Positions 1-8,696 of a stretch of 64,000 nt of DNA are shown here, one piece after another (position 1 is the first letter of the stretch; every line of letters begins with the position of its first letter). Under the pieces are notes generated by a model. It made no database searches. It saw only the letters and a list, made by a program, of their open reading frames with translations, and had not been told where the DNA came from. Source of the DNA: Clostridium beijerinckii (GTDB lineage: Bacteria > Bacillota > Clostridia > Clostridiales > Clostridiaceae); the NCBI GenBank assembly GCA_003129525.1, contig CP029329.1, positions 1,903,501 to 1,967,500 on the forward strand, in the 5' to 3' direction. The position numbers were made by a program, and so were the translations under genes.

Positions 1-698
1 TCCTTGCTAACGGATTTAGGAAGCACTGATACTCCTCTTTGAATAAGATATCTTAAAGCAACTTGTGCAATTGATTTATTATATTTATCTCCAACTTCTT
101 TCAATGTTTCATTGCTAAATAAGTTATTTTTCCCTTCAGCAAAAGGTGCCCAAGCTTGAATCTGAACGCCATATTTTTTCATTACTTCTTGAGCCTTTAC
201 TTGTTGATTAAATATATGTGTTTCAACCTGATTTACTGCTGGAACAACCTCATTAAACTTAATAATGTCAATTAATCTATCAGGATAAAAGTTACTTACA
301 CCGATTGCTTTTAGTTTTCCTTCTTTATATAAATCTTCCATCGCACGATAAGTTCCATAATAATCATTAAATGGCTGATGGATTAATAATAAATCTAAAT
401 AATCAAGCTGAAGTTTTTTCAAAGATTCTTCTATAGATTTCTTTGCATTTTCATATCCAGCATTGGCAATCCAAACTTTGGTAGTAATAAATAGTTCTTC
501 TCTTGGAATGCCACATTTTTTTATAGCTTTTCCTACTGCTTCTTCGTTACCATAACCCTGAGCAGTATCGATTAATCGATAACCTACTTCTATTGCATCT
601 AGTACACATCTTTCACATTCTTCCGGATCTGCAATTTGGAATACTCCATATCCCAAAATTGGCATTTTGATACCATTATTTAATTCCACATACTTCAT
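1..698 (-). CDS. Aldo/keto reductase, partial (C-terminus outside window)
   Basis: An NAD(P)H-dependent aldo/keto reductase reducing aldehydes or ketones in the cytoplasm. Read from the ATG at 698 it begins [20 protein letters not shown]; it then shows [10 protein letters not shown] (catalytic Asp and Tyr), TTKVW (catalytic Lys), LLIHQP (catalytic His) and GVSNF, the usual order for a TIM-barrel AKR of the 2,5-diketo-gluconate reductase type. About 232 codons are visible; the end lies left of position 1. AGGAGA precedes the ATG at a good distance. The gene is divergent from the MerR gene at 866 and sits behind a MerR-type promoter at 775-805, so it is probably that regulator's target. Substrate unknown. 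Confidence 0.9.
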   Translation of the reverse strand, partial: MKYVELNNGIKMPILGYGVFQIADPEECERCVLDAIEVGYRLIDTAQGYGNEEAVGKAIKKCGIPREELFITTKVWIANAGYENAKKSIEESLKKLQLDYLDLLLIHQPFNDYYGTYRAMEDLYKEGKLKAIGVSNFYPDRLIDIIKFNEVVPAVNQVETHIFNQQVKAQEVMKKYGVQIQAWAPFAEGKNNLFSNETLKEVGDKYNKSIAQVALRYLIQRGVSVLPKSVSK

Positions 699-774
699 AC
701 TAATTTCTCCTGCTTTTCGTTATTTAACTTAAGCAGAACTATCTTTACACAACGGAATTTGCTGTGATAAAATT

Positions 775-805
775 AGTGTACCCCATTCGAGTAACTCGAA
801 GTCAA
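775..805 (-). promoter_or_regulatory. MerR-type promoter with 19-bp spacer, driving the aldo/keto reductase
   Basis: On the minus strand TTGACT (800-805) and TACACT (775-780) are separated by exactly 19 bp, the long spacer typical of MerR-activated promoters. The spacer carries the perfect palindrome CGAGTTACTCG. It lies between the divergent AKR and MerR genes. Four sister promoters occur at 14976, 18198, 28329 and 34699. Confidence 0.85.
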
Positions 806-865
806 GAATTTTATAGAAATTATTTAAAAATATATTTCGTCTTTGACGATGGAAGCGAGGTAATA

Positions 866-1327
866 ATGTATACAGTAAAAGAGATTGCAAAATTACTTAA
901 TATTACGGAACATACGGTAAGGTATTATACAGATATAGGACTTGTGCCTTCTTTAAAGCGTGATAAGAATGGAAACAGACTTTTTGATGAAGAGTCTAGG
1001 AATTGGCTGATTGGAATAAAGAATCTTAGGGGATCTGGTATGTCCGTAAAAGCTGTTAAAGACTATGTAGACCTGTGCTTGCAGGGAGAATCAACTATAG
1101 AAATAAGATATGAAATTATCATAGAACAAAAGAAACAACTAGAGGAACAATTGAAGGAAATAAATGAAAGGTACCAATATATTGAACATAAAGAAAAATG
1201 GTATCTAGATATCATGAATCACCGTATACCAGATAACAGTAATCCCGGGACATGGAGTATTTCTAGTCCGGAATCACAAGAGGAGAATTGTGCATCTTTA
1301 GTTTCAGTTGGGCATGAAGCCTCGTGA
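866..1327 (+). CDS. MerR family transcriptional regulator
   Basis: A MerR regulator of 153 residues. The N-terminal winged helix reads MYTVKEIAKLLNITEHTVRY followed by YTDIGLVPSLKRDKNGNRLF, and a coiled coil rich in Glu, Lys and Gln covers roughly residues 80-125. No metal-binding Cys cluster is seen, so it resembles the MerR proteins that control oxidoreductases. The ATG at 866 is chosen because the MerR fold begins exactly there and GAGG lies upstream; the open frame extends back to 764 but that part overlaps the operator. The C-terminal tail after the coiled coil is short and low-complexity. It is divergent from the aldo/keto reductase. Confidence 0.88.
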   Translation: MYTVKEIAKLLNITEHTVRYYTDIGLVPSLKRDKNGNRLFDEESRNWLIGIKNLRGSGMSVKAVKDYVDLCLQGESTIEIRYEIIIEQKKQLEEQLKEINERYQYIEHKEKWYLDIMNHRIPDNSNPGTWSISSPESQEENCASLVSVGHEAS

Positions 1328-1481
1328 AAAAATTACCATTCCTTTTCATTAGAAGAGTGCTTTACACATAGCTATAATTTCGATACAAAATTTAAAACTA
1401 GTTATAACATAAAATCCCAATAACATAGTAAATTCCATTGGAATTAATGTAATAGAATTAAAAAATATGCTTTAACAAAAG

Positions 1482-1511
1482 CCTTAATTACCAATATAAT
1501 GGTGATTAAGG
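1482..1511 (+). terminator. Rho-independent terminator after merR
   Basis: CCTTAAT.ACC and GGT.ATTAAGG form a stem around an AATATAAT loop, followed by TTTATTT. It lies 155 bp after the MerR stop. From here to the LysR start at 1910 I see no convincing gene; the stretch 1565-1756 is open but has no Shine-Dalgarno sequence or recognisable motif. Confidence 0.75.
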
Positions 1512-1909
1512 TTTATTTAGTATAATTTATGATTTTTACTGTTTTAATTATCTTATAGTCATCATTGCTCCCTTTTATTCCGTTAAATGAAACATTAAAT
1601 GAAAATATACTTCACTTCGCGTTGCTCGAATGTGATACGATAATATTAGTAATGAACATAGTCATTTTTTTAGATTTAAATAATGTTCAGGTTGAGAGTC
1701 AACTATCATCACGGCTTACAAAAAGGGAGTTTAATATAAACGTAGGAGCTCGATGAAATGAAGTATGGAAGTGATACACATCTTGATATTTTTTATGCAG
1801 TGTATGATATTTTTGAAAGCTAAAGTTGACTTTTTCAAAAACTGCTAAAAGTATAGAAGAAAATAACAGCTTTTGAATGAATATGAGTAATAATGGAAGG
1901 GTGTTTTTT

Positions 1910-2821
1910 ATGTACAATACACAGTTAGAAACTTTTATACAAGTAGCAGACGCGGGGAGTTTTTCTAAAGCTGCCCAGATTTTATATATTACACCTACTG
2001 CGGTTACTAAACAAATCAATCTTCTAGAATCTAATCTTGAATTACAATTGTTTGTAAGAACTCATCGGGGACTTACATTAACAGAGGCAGGAAAATCCCT
2101 TTATATAGATGCAAAGTATATCATTCAATATTCAAAAGAATCTATTGATAGAGCAAAAAATGCTATTGATAAGAATTTGAATACTATTCGAATTGGTACA
2201 TCATTCATGACCCCGAGCCATTTTTTAATAGAATTATGGCCGAAAATTCATGAGTTTTGTACTAATCTGAAAGTTCAATTGGTTTCATTTGAAAACACCC
2301 CGGAAAATGCTAGGGAAATTCTGATGAATCTGGGGCAAAACATCGATTTGGTGCCAGGCGTTTTTGATGATGAATTTCTGCATCAGCGAAAATGTGCAAC
2401 ACTGGAACTTTCCAGAAAACGTATTTGTTGTGCAGTATCCATCAATCACAGACTGGCTACCAAAAGCAAGCTGACAATTCAGGATTTGTTTGGCGAAAAC
2501 CTAATGTTGATTCGAAGAGGATGGAACAGTTATGTTGATATTATGAGAGATGATATTTCTAATAATTATCCTGAAATTACAATAAAAGATTTCCTGTTTT
2601 ATGATGTGGGCGTGTTTAATCAGTGTGAAAATAGCAATGATGTATTAATGGCATTTGATCTCTGGGAGAATGTACACCCATTGTTGAGAATTCTTCCTGT
2701 AGAATGGAACTATGAAATTCCCTTTGGATTACTACATTCACCAACTCCATCTGAGCATGTACGTTCATTTTTAAATGCTGTTTCGCAGGTTTTTGAATTA
2801 GAAGAATCAAGTGAAACTTGA
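1910..2821 (+). CDS. LysR family transcriptional regulator (copy 1)
   Basis: A LysR-type activator/repressor of 303 residues. The helix-turn-helix is at residues 1-60 (QVADAGSFSKAAQILYITPT, then AVTKQINLLE and a TLTEAGK tail), followed by an effector-binding domain. The ATG at 1910 has GGAAGGG eight bases upstream and matches the start of its paralogue at 21470; the two proteins look roughly 80 percent identical. The last codons (SSET, stop) lie inside the structured repeat starting at 2816, while the paralogue stops four codons earlier, so repeat insertion probably rebuilt this C-terminus. It likely controls the promoter family at 3003, 11025, 13309, 22428 and 23841. Confidence 0.93.
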   Translation: MYNTQLETFIQVADAGSFSKAAQILYITPTAVTKQINLLESNLELQLFVRTHRGLTLTEAGKSLYIDAKYIIQYSKESIDRAKNAIDKNLNTIRIGTSFMTPSHFLIELWPKIHEFCTNLKVQLVSFENTPENAREILMNLGQNIDLVPGVFDDEFLHQRKCATLELSRKRICCAVSINHRLATKSKLTIQDLFGENLMLIRRGWNSYVDIMRDDISNNYPEITIKDFLFYDVGVFNQCENSNDVLMAFDLWENVHPLLRILPVEWNYEIPFGLLHSPTPSEHVRSFLNAVSQVFELEESSET

Positions 2822-2937
2822 TTCAGGTGAGTTTTATCCCCATCTGAATCTTAGTTGAACTTATAACCTCAGGGGTCACAATGTACCATCAAGGGGTACC
2901 TCGTCCGGGAGTGTTACGGATGCTAGCCATCGGATAA
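2816..2937 (+). ncRNA. Structured RNA-like repeat, copy A
   Basis: About 120 nt. It opens with a hairpin (ATCAAG-tgaaa-CTTGAT), then a second hairpin closed by TCAG and CTGA, then the conserved string CTTAGTTGAACTTAT, and ends with GGATAA, which can pair back with the TTAT region. Copies occur at 12082 (plus), 36771 (minus, shortened) and, diverged, at 33078. I cannot assign a family; a covariance search including the Rfam Clostridiales motifs would settle it. Confidence 0.6.
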
Positions 2938-2952
2938 AAAATAAATTAGGTT

Positions 2953-2987
2953 AAAAGTCCACGTTGCAGTTGCATCGTGGACTTTTA
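2953..2987 (+). terminator. Terminator-like hairpin
   Basis: AAAAGTCCACG and CGTGGACTTTT form an 11-bp stem with flanking A and T runs, so it can act in both directions. Related hairpins precede the other LysR-type promoters (10974, 22387, 23796). Confidence 0.7.
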
Positions 2988-3002
2988 ACTGTATTGAGTT
3001 AC

Positions 3003-3066
3003 AACCTTTGGGTTTGTACTGAAGAACTTATTGAAACTTCTGTTAATTTTTAAATTTACTTATAAT
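3003..3066 (+). promoter_or_regulatory. LysR-regulon-type promoter P1
   Basis: The box AACCTTTGGGTT (3003-3014) is followed 23 bp later by TTCTGT (3038-3043), then 17 bp later by TATAAT (3061-3066). The same arrangement recurs at 11025, 13309, 22428 and 23841 with no spacing change. The weak -35 suits an activator-dependent promoter. It faces the esterase at 3174. Confidence 0.75.
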
Positions 3067-3173
3067 AGAAATATAAAAGAAAACTAGTGAGAGAGTAGAA
3101 TAGTTAACTTTTTCGGGGGTGTTTAAAGGTGGTAAAAGAGAAGCGAACAATAATCATTTGACTATCGATCGTT

Positions 3174-4199
3174 TTGATTATATTTATAACAGGCTGCACT
3201 GATAATGGCGAGATAAATACCTTGAATTTAAATAGTAATACAGATAAGAGCTTAAATGAAGGAGAAAATCTAATGAAGAACGATAAAGCAAATACAGTTG
3301 GAAGCTATACCCATATTAGCACCAGTGATACCGTCCTTGATGTCATAAGTCATCCTGCATTCAAGGGTTTTGGCCAATTTATACTGCCATTAGAATGGGG
3401 ATATGATGAGGATATGAAGCTAAGCAGTGTTGGCTCTCTTTTGCCTTATCACAATCATGTAATGCCTGAAAAGGTTGTAGATACTATCAATTACATGATT
3501 GACAAAGTTCAAGAAGGCAAAACTATATTCTACGACTTCTACACAGAACAGCAAAAGCAGGAGGATTCTTCAAAGAAAAACACCGGCTTATTTTTCTTTG
3601 AGGGAAAACCTGGGGCTCCTTTCGCGATTGTGTGTCCTGGTGGTGGTTATTCTTACGTTGGATCTGTGCACGAAGGTTTTCCATACGCCATAGAGCTGAG
3701 CAAAAAAGGATACAATGCCTTCGTTCTCCAATATCGTGTGGGAGGTGAACAAAGGGCTTGTGAAGATTTGGCGGAAGCCATATCTTATATTTTTGAGAAT
3801 GCAGATATGCTAGGAGTAAGCAGGTTGGATTACTCTGTATGGGGAAGTTCAGCTGGTGCACGGATGGCAGCAAATATTGGATCCTATGGAGTTGCTGGAT
3901 TTAAAGGTAGTGATGTTCCTAAACCAAGTGTTGTTGTTATGGCATATACAGGACATCAACACTTTACTAAAAATGATCCACCGACCTTTGTTACATCTAG
4001 TGAAGATGATCCTATTGCTAGTGTATACAGTGTTGAAAGGCGTGTGAATGCAATGAGATCTGCCGGAATTGATGTGGAATATCGAAAATATAAGAATGCA
4101 AGTCATGGTTTTGGACTTGGAATTGGTACAGATGCGGAAGGGTGGATTGAATACGCAATTCAGTTTTGGGAAAAGTATATAAGCAGAACTTACGACTAA
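3174..4199 (+). CDS. Alpha/beta hydrolase (BD-FAE/acetyl-esterase type), signal peptide broken
   Basis: An alpha/beta-hydrolase esterase. FAIVCPGGGYSYVG supplies the oxyanion hole, WGSSAGARMA the nucleophilic Ser, SEDDPIAS an Asp and NASHGFGLG the His. The N-terminus is ambiguous. A GTG at 3129 with GGGGG upstream opens a lipoprotein-like signal (ending LIIFITGC), but TGA at 3159-3161 interrupts it at codon 11. The TTG at 3174 keeps only the end of the hydrophobic stretch. The ATG at 3273 has GAAGGAG eight bases upstream and would give a cytosolic enzyme. Either the protein now starts internally or the exported form is lost. P1 lies upstream; the flavodoxin and membrane genes follow. Confidence 0.8.
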   Translation: MIIFITGCTDNGEINTLNLNSNTDKSLNEGENLMKNDKANTVGSYTHISTSDTVLDVISHPAFKGFGQFILPLEWGYDEDMKLSSVGSLLPYHNHVMPEKVVDTINYMIDKVQEGKTIFYDFYTEQQKQEDSSKKNTGLFFFEGKPGAPFAIVCPGGGYSYVGSVHEGFPYAIELSKKGYNAFVLQYRVGGEQRACEDLAEAISYIFENADMLGVSRLDYSVWGSSAGARMAANIGSYGVAGFKGSDVPKPSVVVMAYTGHQHFTKNDPPTFVTSSEDDPIASVYSVERRVNAMRSAGIDVEYRKYKNASHGFGLGIGTDAEGWIEYAIQFWEKYISRTYD

Positions 4200-4267
4200 T
4201 CTTTGGATGTTTACTGAAAAAATTAAATGGAAGATGCTCTAATTGAAAGTGATTAAATGTCTGTAAT

Positions 4268-4439
4268 GGAAGTTTTAGAGATAGAGCAGAAGCATTGCAT
4301 AATGATTTTTGGACTGAAGATCCTGTCTTCTATCTTACAGATGAAGAAATTAAAATTTAATTTGAGTTCTATTGCAGTTTGCCTAGGTGGAGAAGTGATA
4401 TGATTGAATGTTTGAAAGAACTGAGTACATTGAAATAAT
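4268..4439 (+). pseudogene. Unidentified gene remnant
   Basis: Two short open stretches read like protein (RAEALHNDFWTEDPVFYLTD, stop at about 4360, then FEFYCSLPRWRSDMIECLKE) with no start codon or ribosome site. I do not recognise the family. They may be the end of a lost gene between esterase and flavodoxin. Confidence 0.2.
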
Positions 4440-4456
4440 TTTTAAGGAGAATAACT

Positions 4457-5134
4457 ATGATCTATAAGAAAATAAAAAACAAAATAATCGCTATCTTGTC
4501 AATACTATTAATCTTATCCTTAAGTGCATGCGCTAATAAAACAGAGACAGGTACAAATGATACTCAAACGAAGATTGTCAGATCAGAAGGTAAAAAAATC
4601 CTAATTGTTTACTTTGCTGTGGCAGAAAACAGTGAAGTAGATGCTATTTCTTCTGCCAGTGTGCGTGAAGTGAATGGAGAAGCCAAGGGTAATGTACGCA
4701 TTCTTGCGGACACAATTCAGAGTCAGGTTGGTGGAGATTTCTTCTCAATTGAAACAGAAGAGGATTATCCTGGAGAACTAAAAACACTAGTAGATTTTGC
4801 AGAAGAAGAACAGAAAGCAAATGGCAGACCTAAATTATTGTCACATATTGAAAATCTTGATGATTATGACACAATTTTTATTGGGTACCCTAATTGGTGG
4901 TATGATTTACCTATGCCTCTATACAGTTTCTTTGAAGAATATGATTTATCTGGAAAGAATATTATACCTTTTTGTACCCATGATGGCAGCGAATTTTCCA
5001 GTACCATAGATACTATTAAAGAACTAGAACCAGATGCTGCTATTGTAAAGGGCTTGGCCGTTAATCATAAGAATGTACTAAAGGCAAAAGATGATGTGAC
5101 TAAATGGCTTGGCGAAATGGGGATGAAAGAATGA
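4457..5134 (+). CDS. Flavodoxin-like lipoprotein (copy 1)
   Basis: A flavodoxin-fold protein of 225 residues of the long-loop (flavodoxin_4-like) type, predicted outside the membrane. The signal peptide ends in the lipobox LSAC; a short linker precedes the flavodoxin domain (KKILIVYFAV). An insertion of about 25 residues separates the first strand from the phosphate loop, as in the copies at 11315 and 22763, and the usual G-N-T of that loop reads GNV here, so FMN binding may be weakened. FIGYPNWWYDLPMPLYSFFE and the end match its relatives. AAGGAG lies before the ATG. The stop overlaps the start of the membrane gene by four bases (ATGA), suggesting translational coupling. Confidence 0.88.
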   Translation: MIYKKIKNKIIAILSILLILSLSACANKTETGTNDTQTKIVRSEGKKILIVYFAVAENSEVDAISSASVREVNGEAKGNVRILADTIQSQVGGDFFSIETEEDYPGELKTLVDFAEEEQKANGRPKLLSHIENLDDYDTIFIGYPNWWYDLPMPLYSFFEEYDLSGKNIIPFCTHDGSEFSSTIDTIKELEPDAAIVKGLAVNHKNVLKAKDDVTKWLGEMGMKE

Positions 5135-5829
5135 CATCAAAGCTGAAATTTAAAATTACAATTGATATTTTATTAACTGTGCTGCTACCAGTTCTCATGG
5201 CCTATGCGTTAACAGGACAGAAAGTACATGAATGGATTGGAGCGGTTATGTTTACAGCATTTATCATTCATAATGCCTTAAATGCCAAGTGGCATCTAAA
5301 TCTATTCAGAGGGAAGTATACCACTCAGCGAATACTGCAGACTGTTATCAATCTGATGGTGTTTGCAACTATGATTGGATTAATGATTAGTGGCATTATT
5401 ATGTCACGCTATGTGTTCTCTTTTCTACCCATAAATGGGAGCGCATCATTTGCACGGGAACTGCATATGTTGTCAGCTTATTGGGGATTTGTTTTAATGT
5501 CTTTGCATCTTGGTATGCATGGAAACATGATTAAGGGTATAGCTAATAAGTCATCTGGAACTCAGTCGGGTTCTCGTCCATATAAAGCAGTGCTTCCATT
5601 AATAGCAATAATCATTGCTGCATATGGTTTGTACGCATTTATAAAAAATGATATAGCCTCTTATATGTTTTTGAAAAACATGTTTGTATTCTTTGATCCT
5701 AATCAGCCAGCAATATTATTCTTTGCTGAATATCTTGCTATGATGGTTTTATTTGCATGTGTCGCATATTATTTTTCAATGCTTTTACAGATATATACCC
5801 GTAAAAAACATCGGAAGAAATCTAAATAG
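5131..5829 (+). CDS. DUF4405 / cytochrome b-like membrane protein
   Basis: A 232-residue integral membrane protein with five or six hydrophobic segments. The first (TIDILLTVLLPVLMAYALTG), the KVHEWIG...HNALNAKWH region and ELHMLSAYWGFVLMSLHLGM carry several His residues positioned within or beside helices, as in DUF4405 and cytochrome-b561-like proteins, where they may bind heme. The start overlaps the flavodoxin stop, so both are probably made together; a membrane electron carrier feeding an outward-facing flavodoxin is a reasonable guess. Highly basic C-terminus (RKKHRKKSK). Confidence 0.8.
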   Translation: MTSKLKFKITIDILLTVLLPVLMAYALTGQKVHEWIGAVMFTAFIIHNALNAKWHLNLFRGKYTTQRILQTVINLMVFATMIGLMISGIIMSRYVFSFLPINGSASFARELHMLSAYWGFVLMSLHLGMHGNMIKGIANKSSGTQSGSRPYKAVLPLIAIIIAAYGLYAFIKNDIASYMFLKNMFVFFDPNQPAILFFAEYLAMMVLFACVAYYFSMLLQIYTRKKHRKKSK

Positions 5830-6124
5830 CAGTTTAGAAGCCAAGGTACTTGTACTTATGACAACTTCATACGCGAAAGTGCTTTTCCAAGAAGGAATTG
5901 TTTAGAGCAGTGCGACAGAAACAATGGAAGTTAATTTTACTTAACAGGAAGTTAGTGAAATGTCTTCGCATCCGGAATTATTGCGAACTCAATATTGGGG
6001 ATTTTCGGATTAGATATCTAATATCCTATTAAACAACTACGATATGGTCATAGAATAATAACTATCTGTTAATACAGGATAAAACTATATATTAAAAATT
6101 ATAAAAGAAAGAAGGATAAAAGAA
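5830..6124 (+). other. Intergenic region, 295 bp, no gene seen
   Basis: No open frame with a ribosome site, no clear terminator and no copy of the LysR or MerR promoters. The base composition suggests decayed coding sequence, but I cannot name it. The ribosome site GAAGGA for the next gene lies at its right end. Confidence 0.4.
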
Positions 6125-6685
6125 ATGAAGAAAGATTTTGGAACAAAAACAATCGTAACACCATTACCAGTATTAATCGTAGCTACTTATGATGAGAATG
6201 GCATACCAGATGCAATGAATGTTGCATGGGGAGGACAATGTGGAGGAAAACACGTCGCATTGAATCTTTCTAAGCATAAGACAACGGATAATCTGCAGCT
6301 GAAAAAAGCATTTACTGTAAGCTTTGCAGATAAAAAGAATCTAGTTATTGCAGATTATTTCGGTCTTGAATCGGGAAAAGATGCAGACAAGATTACAAAA
6401 GCTGGGGTTCATGTAACAAAGAGCATCCATGTAGACGCCCCAATCATTGATGAATTCCCATTAACTTTGGAATGCAAGGTTGTCAGCATGAACGAAGAAC
6501 TTGGAGAATTAAGAGTAGTCGGTGAAGTGGTAAACATGAGCGCAGACGAATCAATCATTGATGAAAATGACAATATTGATTTTGATAAATTACAGCCACT
6601 TTCCTTTGATTCTGCAACGGGTTCATACCGTGTACTTGGAGAAAAAGTTGGAAATGCATTTAAGGATGGAGCAGTATTGAAATAA
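6125..6685 (+). CDS. Flavin reductase / flavoredoxin-like split-barrel protein
   Basis: A 186-residue FMN-binding split-barrel protein of the flavin-reductase-like family. Characteristic stretches are PLPVLIVATYDENGIPDAMN, VAWGGQCGGKHVALNLSKHK and KAFTVSFADKKNLVIADYFG. Related proteins reduce flavin with NAD(P)H or pass electrons as flavoredoxins in anaerobes. It starts with GAAGGA upstream of the ATG. Its neighbours are flavodoxins and an NTF2-like protein, consistent with a redox module. Length is normal and nothing looks damaged. Confidence 0.9.
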   Translation: MKKDFGTKTIVTPLPVLIVATYDENGIPDAMNVAWGGQCGGKHVALNLSKHKTTDNLQLKKAFTVSFADKKNLVIADYFGLESGKDADKITKAGVHVTKSIHVDAPIIDEFPLTLECKVVSMNEELGELRVVGEVVNMSADESIIDENDNIDFDKLQPLSFDSATGSYRVLGEKVGNAFKDGAVLK

Positions 6686-6805
6686 AGATAGGTAATCCAG
6701 GCACTGGATGAGAACACTGATTCAGAAGCAGTAGAGTGCGAAATAGGCAAGCATATTGGTCTATTATTTTTTTGATTGTGCATAGTAAGGGAGGAGAAAG
6801 TAAAA

Positions 6806-8042
6806 ATGAAAGAAGTATATGATATTTCGGAAAAAATTTGGAATGCAATTATTTATGATAGTGCGACACGTTGTAATATGAAAAGTATTGCCTAAATAGC
6901 GAAGCTATTTAAGAACTAATAATTTGAAAAGTCAAATGAGAGGGTAACGCCTTGAAGGGCTTTCTCTGATACTCCGAATAGCATTTTTATTTATAAGAAT
7001 AAATTTGTTATAAGCTCGGTGAAGTCGGCTGAGAATACACCCTAACAATTTTGAAAGAGATTGTGGAAAAGCGAACCAGAGGTGGTCGAGTGTATGATAG
7101 GTCGGGAGTCCATAAAAGACCTATGGTAAGAATGTCTAAATTATAAAAGACTGACAAAGTTCCGAATGTAAGGTTCTAAAAAAAAATGGAGCAGAAATGC
7201 GTCACCTACCGAAGTTGTAGGGTCTGTGAGGGTGAGTAAAATTTGTCGTTATGAAAATCCTTATACTGTTACAGGCAGTATTGTGCAGACAGGATTATAG
7301 GAACTACCTAAGGGTATATGAAAGGATAAAATTATTGGAACGTGGTAAGCTGATAACGCAGAGGACTTATATCCAACGAAGCGGTAGCAAGGAAAGACAG
7401 AATGTTATAACTTGCTTTAATATCAGTGAAAGTAGTGGCATAGTACCAGTGAAGTTATGGAAACATAATGGAGGGATAGCCACAAGTCAATGAAATGGGA
7501 AACATTTTATTATACAATACAATCAGGTTCGAGTAAGAATAAGAGAAGCAGAACGTTGGAAAAATTCCAATGAAAGACGCTGACTGTATGGGATATTATG
7601 AATAATAATATTTTCAGTTGTATGGATAAAATATAGTAAAACTTCATTGATGGAACGCAGTGTGCGGTGAAAGTCGCAAGCACTGTGTGGAGGAGGGGAA
7701 AAGGCAGAGATAACTTCAAAGTCTTACCTATTCCTATAGGTGGAACAGTTAGAAAAATATGTTCATGAAGAAGCAGTATTTGTGCATATGGGAGTAACGT
7801 TAAAAAGAGACAATGAGATTGCTATTATGAAGGAAGGAAGAATCAATATTCAAACTGTAGAATTTCAGGAGAAAACAATTCAGCAGATGGAATCTACCGT
7901 TGTTCTATTGAACAAAGTAAAGATGACTGCAATTGTAGGTGGAAAAGAAGTGGAAAATCCATTTGTTGTAACAGAGGTCTATACTATAAGTGAGGATACC
8001 ATTAAGCTGGCATCTATGTCTTATACAAGAATCTTATATTAA
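6806..8042 (+). CDS. NTF2/SnoaL-like protein, split by a group II intron (exons 6806-6860 and 7738-8042)
   Basis: The first exon encodes MKEVYDISEKIWNAIIYD plus one base; after removing 6861-7737 the frame continues KVEQLEKYVHEEAVFVHMGV to the stop at 8042. The joined exons are 360 bases, 119 residues plus stop, a normal length for a SnoaL/NTF2-like fold. The 5' exon has GGAGGAGA upstream of its ATG. Without splicing, translation would stop soon after the exon end. Function is inferred only at fold level (small hydrophobic ligand or isomerase-type pocket); neighbours are flavoproteins. Intron splicing would be needed for expression. Confidence 0.8.
6861..7737 (+). mobile_element. ORF-less group II intron
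   Basis: The left end begins GTGCGACACG, the canonical GUGYG start. The right end shows domain V (about 7655-7690, with GTGCGGTGAAAGTCGCAAGC around a GAAA tetraloop) and a domain VI-like stem before ...CCTAT. Length is 877 bp, and removal restores the host frame exactly. No reverse-transcriptase/maturase is encoded: the open stretch 7251-7493 has no maturase motif and lies in structured intron sequence. Splicing or mobility would depend on a maturase elsewhere. An AAATAGC-GAA-GCTATTT hairpin lies near the 5' end. Confidence 0.88.
7655..7690 (+). ncRNA. Group II intron domain V
   Basis: CAGTGTGCGGTGAAAGTCGC pairs with the following AAGCACTG as the catalytic hairpin with a GAAA loop and a bulge. 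This is the most conserved part of group II introns and the main reason for the intron call. Confidence 0.85.
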
Positions 8043-8058
8043 GGAAGGAAAAACATTT

Positions 8059-8562
8059 ATGAGTTATAAAAAAATATTAGTCACATATCTTTCGATATTT
8101 CCATCGAAGGATAAATTTACAGAAAAGTTCGCGAAAATTATAGCAGAAAAGACAGGTGCAAATCTGGTAGAAATTGAGTCTGTAAAAGCATACCCTGGAT
8201 TGTCTTCTAATTATCTACAGATAGAGGTTATTGCCAAAAAGGAAAAAGATGCAGATGAACGACCTGAAATAAAAAATGAAATTCCAGTTGAAGATTATGA
8301 TGTGATTTTTGTTGGATATCCCATATGGTGGTACACACTTCCACAGATTATGTTTACATTCTTTGATAAATATGATTTTAGAGGTAAGACTATTATTCCT
8401 TTTAATACCCATGAGGGAAGCGGTGACTGTGGAACGTATGAGACAATTAAAGAGCTTGAGCCTGATGCAACTGTACTCAAAGGATTGCCAATTCGTGGCT
8501 TTGATATGGCAGAGGATCAAACCAAAGTGATTACGGATTGGATTCAGGGACTTGCCTTATGA
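8059..8562 (+). CDS. Flavodoxin-like protein, cytosolic (copy 2)
   Basis: A 167-residue flavodoxin-fold protein with no signal peptide, unlike the other four copies. The start (MSYKKILVTYLSIFPSKDKF) lacks the usual G-x-T phosphate loop, so flavin binding is uncertain. FVGYPIWWYTLPQIMFTFFD, IIPFNTHEGSGDCGTYETIK and ELEPDAT match the lipoprotein copies closely. The ATG at 8059 is preceded by AAGGAAGG; the open frame extends back into the NTF2-like gene but without a ribosome site. It follows the NTF2-like gene by 16 bp and is probably cotranscribed. Confidence 0.87.
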   Translation: MSYKKILVTYLSIFPSKDKFTEKFAKIIAEKTGANLVEIESVKAYPGLSSNYLQIEVIAKKEKDADERPEIKNEIPVEDYDVIFVGYPIWWYTLPQIMFTFFDKYDFRGKTIIPFNTHEGSGDCGTYETIKELEPDATVLKGLPIRGFDMAEDQTKVITDWIQGLAL

Positions 8563-8696
8563 AAGGAGGTCCCATATAGGCATGGTATCCATTAGGACTT
8601 GCTTAATAATCTAGTATTTATAGAGATTGGAAAGAAATATGGATAATCCGTTTACAGAAGATATAAAATCGTAAGTGCAGGATTGGAGGGAAGAAA

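Noticed and set aside
1690..1722. A sixth MerR-type promoter (AGAGTCAACTATC)
   Set aside because: The core resembles the operator at 18198, but no -35 or -10 lies at the right distance in that alignment.
1565..1756. Open stretch of 63 codons after the first MerR gene
   Set aside because: No ribosome site, no family motif and odd composition; it overlaps promoter-like debris.
7251..7493. Open stretch inside the group II intron as a maturase
   Set aside because: Only 80 codons, with no reverse transcriptase or maturase motif; it lies in structured intron sequence.
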